Source: CALJXB01 sp965225935
Lineage (GTDB): Bacteria > Pseudomonadota > Alphaproteobacteria > Kiloniellales > JAKSDN01
Direction of reading: 5' to 3'
Assembly: GCA_965225935.1 (NCBI GenBank)
Contig: CBDDCC010000013.1
Span: 434,001 to 498,000, forward strand
Length of the DNA stretch: 64,000 bases
How positions within the stretch are numbered: the stretch's first letter is position 1; each line of letters opens with the position of its first letter. Under the pieces are notes generated by a model that saw only the letters and a list, made by a program, of their open reading frames with translations, was not told where the DNA came from and ran no database searches. A program made the position numbers and the translations under genes. Of this stretch, positions 18,477-26,612 are shown in pieces.

Positions 18477-19742
18477 GTGAGCGACCGTCCATCGGCGTCC
18501 GGGACGCCCCCCAGAAAAGTCGCGGTCATCGGCGCCGGCATCGTCGGCGTCTCCACCGCGCTCTTCCTGCAGCGCGACGGCCACGCGGTCACCCTGATCG
18601 ACCGCAAGGGACCCGCGGCCGGCGCCTCCTTCGGCAACGCCGGGGGCGTTGTGTTCAGCTCCTGCGCGCCCCTCGGTATGCCGGGGATCGTGCGCGAGGT
18701 CGCCGGCAAGTTGTTCGACCCGCTCGGCCCGGTCGCCATCCGTCCGGCCTACCTGCCGCGCATCGCGCCCTGGCTGCTGCGCCTGGTCTGGGCCAGCCGG
18801 CCGTCCCGGGTGGCGCGCATCGCCGACGCGCTGGCGGCGCTCAACCGGCAGGTCGAGGCGGCCTGGCGCACCCTGGCTGGCCAGGCCGGCATCGCCGAGC
18901 TCTTGCGCCCGGTCGGCTGGCTGACGGTCTACGAGACCGACGCAGGCTTCGCCGGGAGCGAGGACACGCGCAACCTCATGAGCGAGCGCGGCATCGCCTT
19001 CGAGGTCCTCACAGCCGACGAGTTGCGCCAGCTCGAGCCCGGCCTCGCACCCATCTTCCGGCACGGCTTCTTTCGGCCCGAGTGCCTTTTCGTCACCAAC
19101 CCGGGCCGCGCGGTCGAGGCCCTGGCGGCGGACTTCACCGGGCGGGGCGGGAAACTCGCGATCGCCGAGGTGACCGGCTTCGACCGTGCCACCCGGCCTT
19201 ATCGGGTGCTGACCACGAGCGGCGAGGCTCTGGAGGCGGATGCCATCGTCGTGGCCACCGGGGCCTGGTCGCGGCCGCTCGCCCGGGACCTGGGCGTCCG
19301 CGTGCCGCTCGACACCGAACGCGGCTATCACCTCATGCTGCCTTCGCCGGAGAAGAGCTTGAACCGGCCGACGGTGCACGGCGAGCTCAGCTTCGCCCTC
19401 TGCCCCATGGAGCACGGCCTGCGCCTGACCGGCCCGGTGGAGTTCGGCGGCCTCGAGGCGCCGCCCGACTACAGCCGGGCGCGGCGCCTGCTGCCAACGG
19501 CCCGGCGCATGCTGCCCGCGCTGGAGCCCGAGGAAGCCAGCGCCTGGATGGGCTTCCGCCCGTCGCTGCCGGATTCCCTGCCGGTGATCGGCCCGGTGCC
19601 GGGCCTGCCGGACGTCTATCTCGGCTTCGGCCACGGCCACTACGGCCTGACCCAGGGTCCCGCCACGGGCCGCATCCTGGCGGACCTGGTGGCCGGGCGG
19701 GACCCGGGCCTGGATCTCGCGCCTTACGGCCCCCGGCGCTGA
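18477..19742 (+). CDS. FAD-dependent D-amino acid dehydrogenase-like oxidoreductase
   Basis: A 421-residue DAO-family flavoprotein. The FAD-binding fold opens with KVAVIGAGIVGVSTALFLQRDGHAVTLID; the motif GASFGNAGGVVFSSCAPLGMPG is typical of the DadA small-subunit group, and the C-terminal FAD contact is YLGFGHGHYGLTQGPATG. Such enzymes deaminate D-amino acids and pass electrons to the quinone pool, usually at the inner membrane face. The start is GTG 18477. It follows the pentapeptide gene by 15 bp and precedes an UbiB-like kinase gene by 43 bp, so the three may form an operon. Substrate specificity is not determined. Confidence 0.87.
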   Translation: MSDRPSASGTPPRKVAVIGAGIVGVSTALFLQRDGHAVTLIDRKGPAAGASFGNAGGVVFSSCAPLGMPGIVREVAGKLFDPLGPVAIRPAYLPRIAPWLLRLVWASRPSRVARIADALAALNRQVEAAWRTLAGQAGIAELLRPVGWLTVYETDAGFAGSEDTRNLMSERGIAFEVLTADELRQLEPGLAPIFRHGFFRPECLFVTNPGRAVEALAADFTGRGGKLAIAEVTGFDRATRPYRVLTTSGEALEADAIVVATGAWSRPLARDLGVRVPLDTERGYHLMLPSPEKSLNRPTVHGELSFALCPMEHGLRLTGPVEFGGLEAPPDYSRARRLLPTARRMLPALEPEEASAWMGFRPSLPDSLPVIGPVPGLPDVYLGFGHGHYGLTQGPATGRILADLVAGRDPGLDLAPYGPRR

Positions 19743-19785
19743 GCGCCTGCTGGAAAAGCGCCGGCTCAGGGGCCATCTCTCGACC

Positions 19786-21150
19786 ATGAGCGACCAGGAC
19801 TACGGCGAGGAGGACTCGACCCTCGGCGGGCGCGTGCGCCGCTTCGCCCAGGTCGGCGGCCAGGTGGGCGGACTGGCGGCTCAGGTGCTGGGCGCCCGGG
19901 TGCTGGGGATCGCCCTCGACCGGGGCCGTCACTCCGAGGACCTGCGCCTCGCCCTCGGCGGCCTCAAGGGTCCGCTGATGAAGGCGGCGCAGATCCTGGC
20001 GACCATCCCCGACGCCCTGCCCCGGGAATACGCGGAGGCCCTCCGCCAACTGCAGTCGAACGCCCCGCCCATGGGCTGGCACTTCGTGCGCCGGCGCATG
20101 CGCAGCGAGCTGGGCGCGGACTGGCAGGGCCGCTTCGCCAGCTTCGAGCACGAGGCCGCGGCCGCCGCCTCCCTCGGCCAGGTGCACCGGGCCGCCGCCC
20201 AGGACGGGCGGGCGCTCGCCTGCAAGCTGCAGTACCCGGACATGCTGTCGGCGGTCGAGGCCGACCTGCAGCAGCTCAAGCTCGCCTTCGCCGTCTACCG
20301 CCGCTACGACAAGGCGATCGATCCCTCCGACGTCTACGCCGAACTCGCGGCCCGCCTGCGCGAGGAGCTTGATTACGGGCGCGAGGCCCGGCACATGCGC
20401 CTCTACGGCGCCATGCTGCGGAAGGAGGCCGGGGTGGTGATCCCGGAGCCGCTGGACGAGCTCTGCACCGACCGACTGCTCACCATGACCTGGCTGGAGG
20501 GTGCGCCGCTGCTTGACTTCATCGCCCGGAACCAGGACCAGGAACTGCGCAACAGGGTCGCCCTCCACATGTTCCGGGCCTGGTACGTGCCCTTCTACGA
20601 CTACGGCGTGATCCACGGCGACCCGCATCTGGGCAACTACACCCTCCGTGAGGACGGCACGGTGAACCTGCTGGACTTCGGATGCGTCCGGGTCTTCCCG
20701 TCCTCCTTCGTGCGCGGGGTGATCGACCTCTACCGGGCGCTGCGGGACGACGACGAGGAGCTGGCGGTCTCCGCCTACGAGACCTGGGGCTTCGACAACC
20801 TGGAGCGGGACCTGCTCGACGCCCTCAACATCTGGGCGCGCTTCCTCTACGCGCCGCTCCTGGAGGACCGCCAGCAGCCGATCCTGGAGGGCGAGAGCGG
20901 CTTCTACGGCGCCCGGGTCGCCGGCCGGGTGCACGAGGAGCTGCGCCGCCTGGGCGGGGTCAAGCCGCCGCGGGAGTTCGTCCTGATGGACCGCGCCGCG
21001 ATCGGCCTGGGCTCGGTCTTCATGCACCTGAAGGCCGACGTCAACTGGCATCGCCTGTTCCACGACCTGATCGACGATTTCGACGAGAAGGCGCTCGCCC
21101 AGCGCCAGAAGACGGCCCTGATGCGCGCCGGAGTGCCGGAACCGGCCTGA
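19786..21150 (+). CDS. ABC1/UbiB-family atypical kinase
   Basis: A 454-residue member of the ABC1/AarF/UbiB/COQ8 protein-kinase-like family, whose members support ubiquinone synthesis or lipid handling through ATPase activity. Visible motifs are the KxGQ-type loop K66-A-A-Q69 (second position changed), the Ala-rich nucleotide loop AAAASLGQVHRA, the lysine strand ACKLQYPDM, the catalytic-loop HGDPHLGNYTL and the metal DFGCVRVF. No C-terminal transmembrane helices as in UbiB proper are seen, so it is closer to the AarF-like cytosolic group. It starts with ATG 19786. COQ9 lies 4.7 kb further on, in keeping with a quinone role, but not in the same operon. Confidence 0.88.
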   Translation: MSDQDYGEEDSTLGGRVRRFAQVGGQVGGLAAQVLGARVLGIALDRGRHSEDLRLALGGLKGPLMKAAQILATIPDALPREYAEALRQLQSNAPPMGWHFVRRRMRSELGADWQGRFASFEHEAAAAASLGQVHRAAAQDGRALACKLQYPDMLSAVEADLQQLKLAFAVYRRYDKAIDPSDVYAELAARLREELDYGREARHMRLYGAMLRKEAGVVIPEPLDELCTDRLLTMTWLEGAPLLDFIARNQDQELRNRVALHMFRAWYVPFYDYGVIHGDPHLGNYTLREDGTVNLLDFGCVRVFPSSFVRGVIDLYRALRDDDEELAVSAYETWGFDNLERDLLDALNIWARFLYAPLLEDRQQPILEGESGFYGARVAGRVHEELRRLGGVKPPREFVLMDRAAIGLGSVFMHLKADVNWHRLFHDLIDDFDEKALAQRQKTALMRAGVPEPA

Positions 21151-21250
21151 TAGACCCTTGGCAAACCCGACCTGAAGCGCCATCTTGGCCGCGGCTTCCG
21201 TTGGCCGGAGGCCGACCCGGGGACATCCTAGAGCCGGACCGACCAGAGCA

Positions 21251-22531
21251 ATGAAGATCGCCATTCCCAAGGAGCGGCGCGCGAACGAGGCGCGTGTCGC
21301 GGCCTCGCCCGAGACCGTCAAGAAAATGGTCGCCCTGGGCTGCGAGGTGGTCGTGGAGAAGGGCGCCGGCGCGGGCGCGTCGATCCCCGACAAGGACTAC
21401 AAGGAGGCGGGCGCCAGCATCGCCGCCAGTGCCAAGGCGGCCGTCGACGGCGCCGACGTGGTGCTCAAGGTCCAGGGCCCCGAGGCTGGCGGCAAGGGCG
21501 ACGAGCTGGGCCTCCTCAAGTCCGGCACGGTGCTGGTTGCCCATCTGGACGCGCTGCGCGCCCGCGACGAGATCGCGGCGCTGGCCAAGGCGGGCGTGAC
21601 CGCGTTCGCCATGGATCTCATGCCGCGGGTGACCCGGGCCCAGTCCATGGACGTGCTCTCCAGCCAGGCGAACCTCGCCGGCTACAAGGCGGTGCTCGAC
21701 GGCGCCTCCGAGTTCGGCAAGGCCTTCCCCATGATGATGACTGCGGCCGGCCGCATCAATCCGGCCAACGTCATGGTCATGGGCGCCGGCGTTGCCGGCC
21801 TGCAGGCCATCGCCACCGCCCGGCGCCTGGGCGCCGTGGTCCACGCGACCGACGTGCGGCCCGCCGCCAAGGAGCAGGTCGAATCCCTCGGCGGCAAGTT
21901 CGTTGCCGTGGAGGACGAGGAGTTCCGCCAGGCCGAGACCGCAGGCGGCTACGCCAAGGAGATGTCAGACGCCTACAAGGAGAAGCAGGCGGCGCTGATC
22001 GCCGAGACCATCCCCAAGATGGACATCGTCATCACCACCGCCGCGATCCCCGGCCGGCCGGCGCCCAAGCTGGTCTCGGCCGCCATGGTGAAGTCCATGA
22101 AGCCGGGCTCGGTGATCGTCGATCTGGCGGTGGAGACCGGCGGCAACTGCGAGCTCACCCAGCCCGGCAAGGTGGCCGTCAAGCACGGGGTCAAGATCAT
22201 CGGCCACTACAACGTGCCGAGCCGTCTGGCCGCCGACACCAGCCTGCTCTACGCCCGCAACGTGTTGAATTTCCTTCAGCTCCTGATCGAAAAGGAGAGC
22301 CAGGAGCTGAAGATCGATCTGGAGGACGAGCTGATCACCGGCACGCTGGTGACCCGCGACGGCGCGGTGGTGCATCCGGCCCTGGCGCCGGCGGAGCCGC
22401 CGGCCGAGGCCGCGGAGCCCGTTGAGCCGGCCGAGGCAGAGGAGCCCCCAGAGGACTCCAACGAAGACTCGGGCGGAGAAGGCCAGGACGACCAGGAAAG
22501 CGCCAAGAAGGGGACCGGCGATGGCGAGTGA
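21251..22531 (+). CDS. pntAA: NAD(P) transhydrogenase subunit alpha part 1
   Basis: Domain I of the proton-translocating transhydrogenase, 426 residues, cytosolic and NAD(H)-binding. MKIAIPKERRANEARVAASPE is the family N-terminus; VMVMGAGVAGLQAIATARRLGA is the nucleotide fold and RPAAKEQVESLGGKFV its acidic/basic continuation. Hydride passes from NADH here to NADP+ on PntB, driven by the proton gradient. The last 45 residues are an acidic, Pro/Glu-rich tail not needed for the fold. ATG 21251 is chosen by family alignment although the frame is open to 21185. The gene overlaps pntAB by 11 bp. The split into AA, AB and B is the Rhodospirillum-type arrangement. Confidence 0.96.
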   Translation: MKIAIPKERRANEARVAASPETVKKMVALGCEVVVEKGAGAGASIPDKDYKEAGASIAASAKAAVDGADVVLKVQGPEAGGKGDELGLLKSGTVLVAHLDALRARDEIAALAKAGVTAFAMDLMPRVTRAQSMDVLSSQANLAGYKAVLDGASEFGKAFPMMMTAAGRINPANVMVMGAGVAGLQAIATARRLGAVVHATDVRPAAKEQVESLGGKFVAVEDEEFRQAETAGGYAKEMSDAYKEKQAALIAETIPKMDIVITTAAIPGRPAPKLVSAAMVKSMKPGSVIVDLAVETGGNCELTQPGKVAVKHGVKIIGHYNVPSRLAADTSLLYARNVLNFLQLLIEKESQELKIDLEDELITGTLVTRDGAVVHPALAPAEPPAEAAEPVEPAEAEEPPEDSNEDSGGEGQDDQESAKKGTGDGE

Positions 22532-22934
22532 GTCTCTCTCCAAGCAGGCGGGCGAGCTGGCCGAACAGGCCAGGACGCTGGCCGACGGCCTCTCGAGCCT
22601 GGCCCAGGAGGCGGCCCAGGTCGCCGCCCCGGCGGTCGAGCACGTGGGCCTCTCGCCCCTCGTCATCGGCCTGACGGTCCTGGTGCTGGCGGTCTTCGTC
22701 GGCTACCACGTGATCTGGAGCGTGACGCCGGCCCTGCACTCGCCGCTCATGGGCGTCACCAACGCCATCTCCTCGGTCATCATCGTGGGCGGCCTGATCG
22801 CGGCCGGCTCCGGCGGCAGCGCGGTCAGCGACATCATGGGCTTCCTCGCCGTGACGCTCGCCAGCGTCAACATCTTCGGCGGCTTCCTGGTGACCCACCG
22901 CATGCTCTCCATGTTCAAGAAGAAGAAGCGTTAG
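22521..22934 (+). CDS. pntAB: NAD(P) transhydrogenase subunit alpha part 2
   Basis: The small membrane part of domain II, 137 residues. Three to four hydrophobic helices run from about residue 45 (LSPLVIGLTVLVLAVFVGYHVIW, then TNAISSVIIVGGLIAAG and IMGFLAVTLASVNIFGGFLVTHRM), ending in a lysine-rich tail FKKKKR. The family usually begins close to the first helix; here about 42 extra residues rich in Ala, Glu and Gln precede it and look like an amphipathic helix. ATG 22521 lies inside the end of pntAA, so translation is probably coupled. Together with PntB it forms the proton channel. Confidence 0.95.
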   Translation: MASESLSKQAGELAEQARTLADGLSSLAQEAAQVAAPAVEHVGLSPLVIGLTVLVLAVFVGYHVIWSVTPALHSPLMGVTNAISSVIIVGGLIAAGSGGSAVSDIMGFLAVTLASVNIFGGFLVTHRMLSMFKKKKR

Positions 22935-22949
22935 GTCGGGGACGGGATC

Positions 22950-24344
22950 ATGGACGCGAATTGGGCCGCGCTCTTCTATCTGATCGCCTCGGTCTGCTTC
23001 ATCCTGGCGCTCAAAGGGCTGTCGCACCCGGAGACCAGCCGGCGTGGCAACTTCTTCGGCATGGCCGGCATGGCGATCGCCGTGCTGACCACCCTCTTCG
23101 TGCTGCCGGACCTGGGCTTGAGCTTCCTCACCATCCTGGCCGGCGTGGTGATCGGCGGGGCCATCGGCACCGTGATCGCCATGCGGGTGCAGATGACGGC
23201 GCTGCCCCAGCTGGTCGCCGCCTTCCACTCCCTGGTGGGCTTGGCGGCTGTCTTCGTGGCAGTGGCCGCCTTCTACAACCCCAGCGCCTACGGTATCGGC
23301 ACGCCCGGCGCCATCAAGATCAACTCCCTCATCGAGATGTCGATCGGCACCGCCATCGGCGCCATCACCTTCACCGGCTCGGTGATCGCCTTCCTGAAGC
23401 TCCAGGGCATCATGAGCGGGCGGCCCATCGTCTTCCCGATGCAGCACTGGCTGAACCTGGCCCTCGGCATCCTGACGGTGCTGATGGTGATCTGGCTGTG
23501 CAGCGCCGAATCGGGCACCGCCTTCTGGCTCATCGTGCTGATCACGCTGGCGCTGGGCGTCCTCATCATCATCCCCATCGGTGGCGCCGACATGCCGGTG
23601 GTGATCTCCATGCTGAACTCCTATTCCGGCTGGGCGGCGGCCGGCATCGGCTTCACCCTGGAGAACAACCTGCTGATCATCGCCGGCTCCCTCGTCGGCT
23701 CCTCGGGCGCCATCCTCAGCTACATCATGTGCAAGGGCATGAACCGCTCCTTCGTCTCGGTGATCCTGGGCGGATTCGGGGGCGAGACCGCGGCGGCGAC
23801 CGATCTGGGCGAGCGCACCTACCACCAGGGCTCGGCCGAGGACGCGGCCTTCATGATGCGCAACGCCGAGAAGGTGATCATCGTCCCCGGCTACGGCTTC
23901 GCGGTCGCCCAGGCCCAGCACGCGCTCAGGGAGATGGCCGACCTCCTGAAGGAGGAGGGGGTCGAGGTGATCTATGCCATCCACCCCGTCGCCGGGCGCA
24001 TGCCAGGGCACATGAACGTGCTGCTCGCCGAGGCCAACGTGCCCTACGACGAGGTCTTCGAGATGGACGAGGTCAACCGGGACTTCGCCGCGGCCGACGT
24101 GGCCTTCGTGATCGGCGCCAACGACGTCACCAACCCGGCGGCCAAGACCGACAAGACCTCGCCCATCTACGGCATGCCGGTCCTCAACGTGGACGAGGCC
24201 CAGAACGTCTTCTTCGTCAAGCGCACCATGGGGTCGGGCTACGCGGGCATCGACAACCCGCTGTTCTACATGGAAAAGACCCGCATGCTGCTGAGCGACG
24301 CCAAGAAGATGTGCGAGGACATCGTCAAGGCGCTGGGCAACTAG
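22950..24344 (+). CDS. pntB: NAD(P) transhydrogenase subunit beta
   Basis: A 464-residue protein with the remaining membrane helices of domain II (residues about 1-270) and the NADP(H)-binding domain III (about 285-464). Domain III marks are IIVPGYGFAVAQAQHALREMADLLK, IHPVAGRMPGHMNVLLAEANVPYDEV, VIGANDVTNPAA and the lid FVKRTMGSGYAGIDNPLF. The product completes the enzyme that makes NADPH at the expense of the proton gradient. It starts 15 bp after pntAB. The stop TAG at 24342-24344 coincides with the CTAG target of a MITE-like element, so transcription must run straight into that element. Confidence 0.96.
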   Translation: MDANWAALFYLIASVCFILALKGLSHPETSRRGNFFGMAGMAIAVLTTLFVLPDLGLSFLTILAGVVIGGAIGTVIAMRVQMTALPQLVAAFHSLVGLAAVFVAVAAFYNPSAYGIGTPGAIKINSLIEMSIGTAIGAITFTGSVIAFLKLQGIMSGRPIVFPMQHWLNLALGILTVLMVIWLCSAESGTAFWLIVLITLALGVLIIIPIGGADMPVVISMLNSYSGWAAAGIGFTLENNLLIIAGSLVGSSGAILSYIMCKGMNRSFVSVILGGFGGETAAATDLGERTYHQGSAEDAAFMMRNAEKVIIVPGYGFAVAQAQHALREMADLLKEEGVEVIYAIHPVAGRMPGHMNVLLAEANVPYDEVFEMDEVNRDFAAADVAFVIGANDVTNPAAKTDKTSPIYGMPVLNVDEAQNVFFVKRTMGSGYAGIDNPLFYMEKTRMLLSDAKKMCEDIVKALGN

Positions 24345-24613
24345 AGCGGGATGAGATGAGATTGAACCACGCTGACGGAGCGATTTTGGCCGGACGTTAG
24401 GAGCGACGACGAAGGACATGCCGAAGCATATTCGAGGAGGAGCGACGCGGCGTCCGGCCAAAAGCGCCCGTCCCGTACGGGTTGGCCTCGGTTGGCCCGC
24501 CGTGTCGTTGCGGGTCTCGCCCGATGCCCCGCATCGCGCTTCGGCCCGCGCCTAACGGACGAAGCCAACCCAGGCCAACAGCGTTGATTCAATCTCATCC
24601 CATCCCGCTCTAG
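24341..24613. mobile_element. MITE-like element with ~30-bp terminal inverted repeats and CTAG target
   Basis: The 273-bp segment is bounded by CTAG on both sides. Inside, the left end AGCGGGATGAGATGAG (then ATTGAACCACGCTG) matches the inverse of the right end AGCGGGATGGGATGAG (then ATTGAATCAACGCTG) with few mismatches. A second nested pair TTTTGGCCGGACG/CGTCCGGCCAAAA brackets 24384-24470, and a third, GTTGGCCTCGGTTGGC/GCCAACCCAGGCCAAC, brackets 24481-24579. No transposase is encoded. Insertion at CTAG with duplication of TA (or of all four bases) is typical of IS630/Tc1-type transposition, so I infer a non-autonomous derivative. The left CTAG contains the pntB stop codon. Confidence 0.75.
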
Positions 24614-24660
24614 GCGCGGGCACGCCCCTGACCCGGGCAGGCCCTAGACGCGGGCACGCC
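24610..24660. repeat. Two 17-bp near-identical direct repeats next to the MITE
   Basis: CTAGGCGCGGGCACGCC at 24610-24626 and CTAGACGCGGGCACGCC at 24644-24660 differ at one base. The first copy begins with the right-hand CTAG of the MITE-like element. They may be a relic of local slippage or mark the pre-insertion target. Confidence 0.7.
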
Positions 24661-24697
24661 AAAAACCGGCCGGAGGTCCGCCGGTTTCCAAAAACGA
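24656..24697 (-). terminator. Rho-independent terminator of rpsU
   Basis: Read on the minus strand, the stem AAACCGGC (24687-24680) with GCCGGTTT (24670-24663) is followed by a run of T (24665-24661 read as TTTTT). The inner GGACC/TCCGG sequence can extend the stem. It lies about 65 bp behind the rpsU stop codon. An A run before the stem on this strand (24694-24690) could allow weak bidirectional action. Confidence 0.75.
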
Positions 24698-24763
24698 TAG
24701 GGGAAGGGTTGTCGCCGGGGCGCCGGGCCTCTTGGCGGGCGCCGTCGCGGGACCGGGTAGGCT

Positions 24764-24967
24764 CTAGTAGCCCTCGCGCTCCAGGCGCTTGCGCAGGAGC
24801 TTGCGGTAGCGCCGCTTGGCCTCGGCCCGCTCGCGCTTGCGGCGCTGGGAGGGCTTCTCGAAGTGGCGGCGGAGCTTCATTTCCCGGAAGATGCCCTCGC
24901 GCTGCATCTTCTTCTTCAGCGCGCGCAGGGCTTGGTCGACATTGTTGTCGCGGACATGAACTTGCAC
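24764..24967 (-). CDS. rpsU: Ribosomal protein S21
   Basis: A 67-residue basic protein of the small ribosomal subunit needed for initiation. The sequence VQVHVRDNNVDQALRALKKKMQ then REGIFREMKLRRHFEKPSQRRK is diagnostic. The family starts at MQV, which here is a GTG at 24965-24967; AAAGGAG lies about 12 nt before it. The open frame that runs upstream to 25078 is not part of the protein. It is divergent from the deformylase and COQ9 genes, an arrangement frequent in alphaproteobacteria as far as rpsU beside COQ9 is concerned. Confidence 0.95.
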   Translation of the reverse strand: MQVHVRDNNVDQALRALKKKMQREGIFREMKLRRHFEKPSQRRKRERAEAKRRYRKLLRKRLEREGY

Positions 24968-25233
24968 GGCGGAGGGGTTCTCCTTTCGTCTCGACCCAAG
25001 CTTACGGAGATGGCTGGAAGTGGGCACATACCCACCCCTGCCGCCGCTCTCCACCGCGACGGCGCGCCTGTCTATCACAGGCTAACGGCTTTGTGAACCC
25101 GCCGCGGCCCGGAATGTTCCCGGCAGGGCGGTCGTCCGCGCCGGTGCCGGCGCCCGCGATTTCAGAGGCTTAACAGGGGCGACGGCGGCCCGGCGGCCTT
25201 TACCGCCGGGGGGACTCCAACTATATCAAAGGG

Positions 25234-25815
25234 ATGGCTGTGCTCGACATCGCCCGCATGGGCAACCCGGTGCTGCGGCGCCGCGCCGCCGAGGTGCCCG
25301 ACCCGACGGCGCCGGAGGTCCGGCAGTTGGTCTCCGACATGCTGGAGACCATGGAATTCGCCGGCGGCACCGGGCTGGCGGCACCCCAGGTGCACGTGCC
25401 CTTGCGGGTGGTGGTCTTCTTCGTCGAGGCCGAGCGGGCCGCCCGCGAGGACGGCAACGAGGAAGAGGAGGAGGGCGCTTTCGCCGCCGCCGAGGCAGGG
25501 GTGCCGCTCACGGTGCTCATCAACCCGGAGATCGAGCTGGTCGACCCGACATCGGTCATGGGCCTTGAGTCCTGCCTCTCCCTGCCGGGCCTGGCGGGCG
25601 ATGTGCCCCGCGCCACGGCGATCCGCTACCGGGCCCGGGGCCTCGACGGCGCGGTCTTCGAGCGCGAGGCCAGTGGATTCCACGCCCGGGTGGTGCAGCA
25701 CGAGTGCGACCACCTGGACGGCATCCTCTATCCCCAGCGCATGGCCGACATGGCCCGCTTCGCCTTCACCTCGGAGCTGGAGCGCCTCTCCCGGCGCCCG
25801 CCGAAGGAATCCTAG
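25234..25815 (+). CDS. def: Peptide deformylase (variant motif 2, acidic insertion)
   Basis: A 193-residue metallohydrolase that removes the formyl group from nascent proteins. Motif 1 is G45-T-G-L-A-A-P-Q52, motif 2 reads E112-S113-C114-L-S where most family members have EGCLS, and motif 3 is H156-E-C-D-H160; C114, H156 and H160 would bind the metal and E157 is the base. Between motifs 1 and 2 a Glu/Ala-rich insertion of roughly 25 residues (ERAAREDGNEEEEE and following) is present. The variant and insertion point to a secondary deformylase rather than the housekeeping one, which is normally next to fmt. It lies 29 bp before COQ9. Confidence 0.88.
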   Translation: MAVLDIARMGNPVLRRRAAEVPDPTAPEVRQLVSDMLETMEFAGGTGLAAPQVHVPLRVVVFFVEAERAAREDGNEEEEEGAFAAAEAGVPLTVLINPEIELVDPTSVMGLESCLSLPGLAGDVPRATAIRYRARGLDGAVFEREASGFHARVVQHECDHLDGILYPQRMADMARFAFTSELERLSRRPPKES

Positions 25816-25844
25816 GCGCGCAGGAAGGAATGGGGGAAGCACCG

Positions 25845-26504
25845 ATGGACATCGACAAGACCCGCGAGAAGCTGCTGCTGGCGACCCTGGCCCATGTGTC
25901 CTTCGACGGCTGGAGCGAGGCGGCGCTCAGGGCCGGGGCGGCCGACGCCGGACTGACGCCGGCCGAGGCTCTCAACGCCTTCCCGAACGGTCCGGCGGAA
26001 GTGGCGGCGCTGTTCAGCCAATGGGCCGACCGGCAGATGCTGGCGCGCCTGGAGAAGACCGATCTCGCGGCCATGAAGGTGCGCGAGAAGGTGGCGGCCG
26101 GGGTGCGCCTGCGCCTGGAGGCGCTCGCCCCCCACAAGGAGGCGGTGCGCCGGGCGCTCGCGCTCTTCGCCCTGCCGGGCCACGCGGCGGCCGGGCTGGC
26201 CTGCGTCCACCGCACGGTCGACGCTATCTGGTACATGGCCGGCGACCGGGCGACCGACTATAACTACTACACCAAGCGCCTGCTGTTGGCGGGCGTCCTC
26301 ACCTCGACGACCCTCTTCTGGCTCAACGACCGCTCCGAGGGGCAGGCCGAGACCTGGGCCTTCCTGGAGCGGCGCATCGACGAGGTGCTGAAGGTGGGCG
26401 GACGCCTGGGCAAGGTCATGAAAGGCTGCCTCGACCTCCCCGACCGCCTCATGGCCCGGCGCGGGCCGGCGGGTTTCCCCCGCGGCGGATTCGCCCGGCG
26501 CTGA
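25845..26504 (+). CDS. COQ9-family ubiquinone biosynthesis protein
   Basis: A 219-residue protein with a TetR-like helical fold. The N-terminal part resembles a degenerate helix-turn-helix, and the C-terminal half contains the COQ9 hallmark DYNYYTKRLLLAGVLTSTT followed by LFWLND. Family members bind isoprenoid lipids and help the COQ7/UbiF-type hydroxylation step at the membrane. ATG 25845 is chosen; ATG 25830 in the same frame (adding MGEAP) directly follows GGAAGGA and cannot be excluded. The last 15 residues are Arg/Gly-rich. Likely co-transcribed with the deformylase gene. Confidence 0.92.
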   Translation: MDIDKTREKLLLATLAHVSFDGWSEAALRAGAADAGLTPAEALNAFPNGPAEVAALFSQWADRQMLARLEKTDLAAMKVREKVAAGVRLRLEALAPHKEAVRRALALFALPGHAAAGLACVHRTVDAIWYMAGDRATDYNYYTKRLLLAGVLTSTTLFWLNDRSEGQAETWAFLERRIDEVLKVGGRLGKVMKGCLDLPDRLMARRGPAGFPRGGFARR

Positions 26505-26612
26505 AGCGGCAGGGCTCCAGGATTAACGAAACCTTAAGGCCGGCGGCGTAGATCCTGGCCCGCTAACGGCCTAGATTGGTCCCTTCCGCCATCGGACGCC
26601 CGCGCCCGCGCC

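Noticed and set aside
17694..19787. 697-codon minus-strand open frame across the pentapeptide and DadA-like genes
   Set aside because: Both plus-strand genes have clear signatures; the shadow sequence has none.
22335..24461. 708-codon minus-strand open frame across pntAB, pntB and the MITE
   Set aside because: It runs antisense to intact pnt genes and even through the mobile element; the composition is His/Gly/Asp-rich and without motifs.
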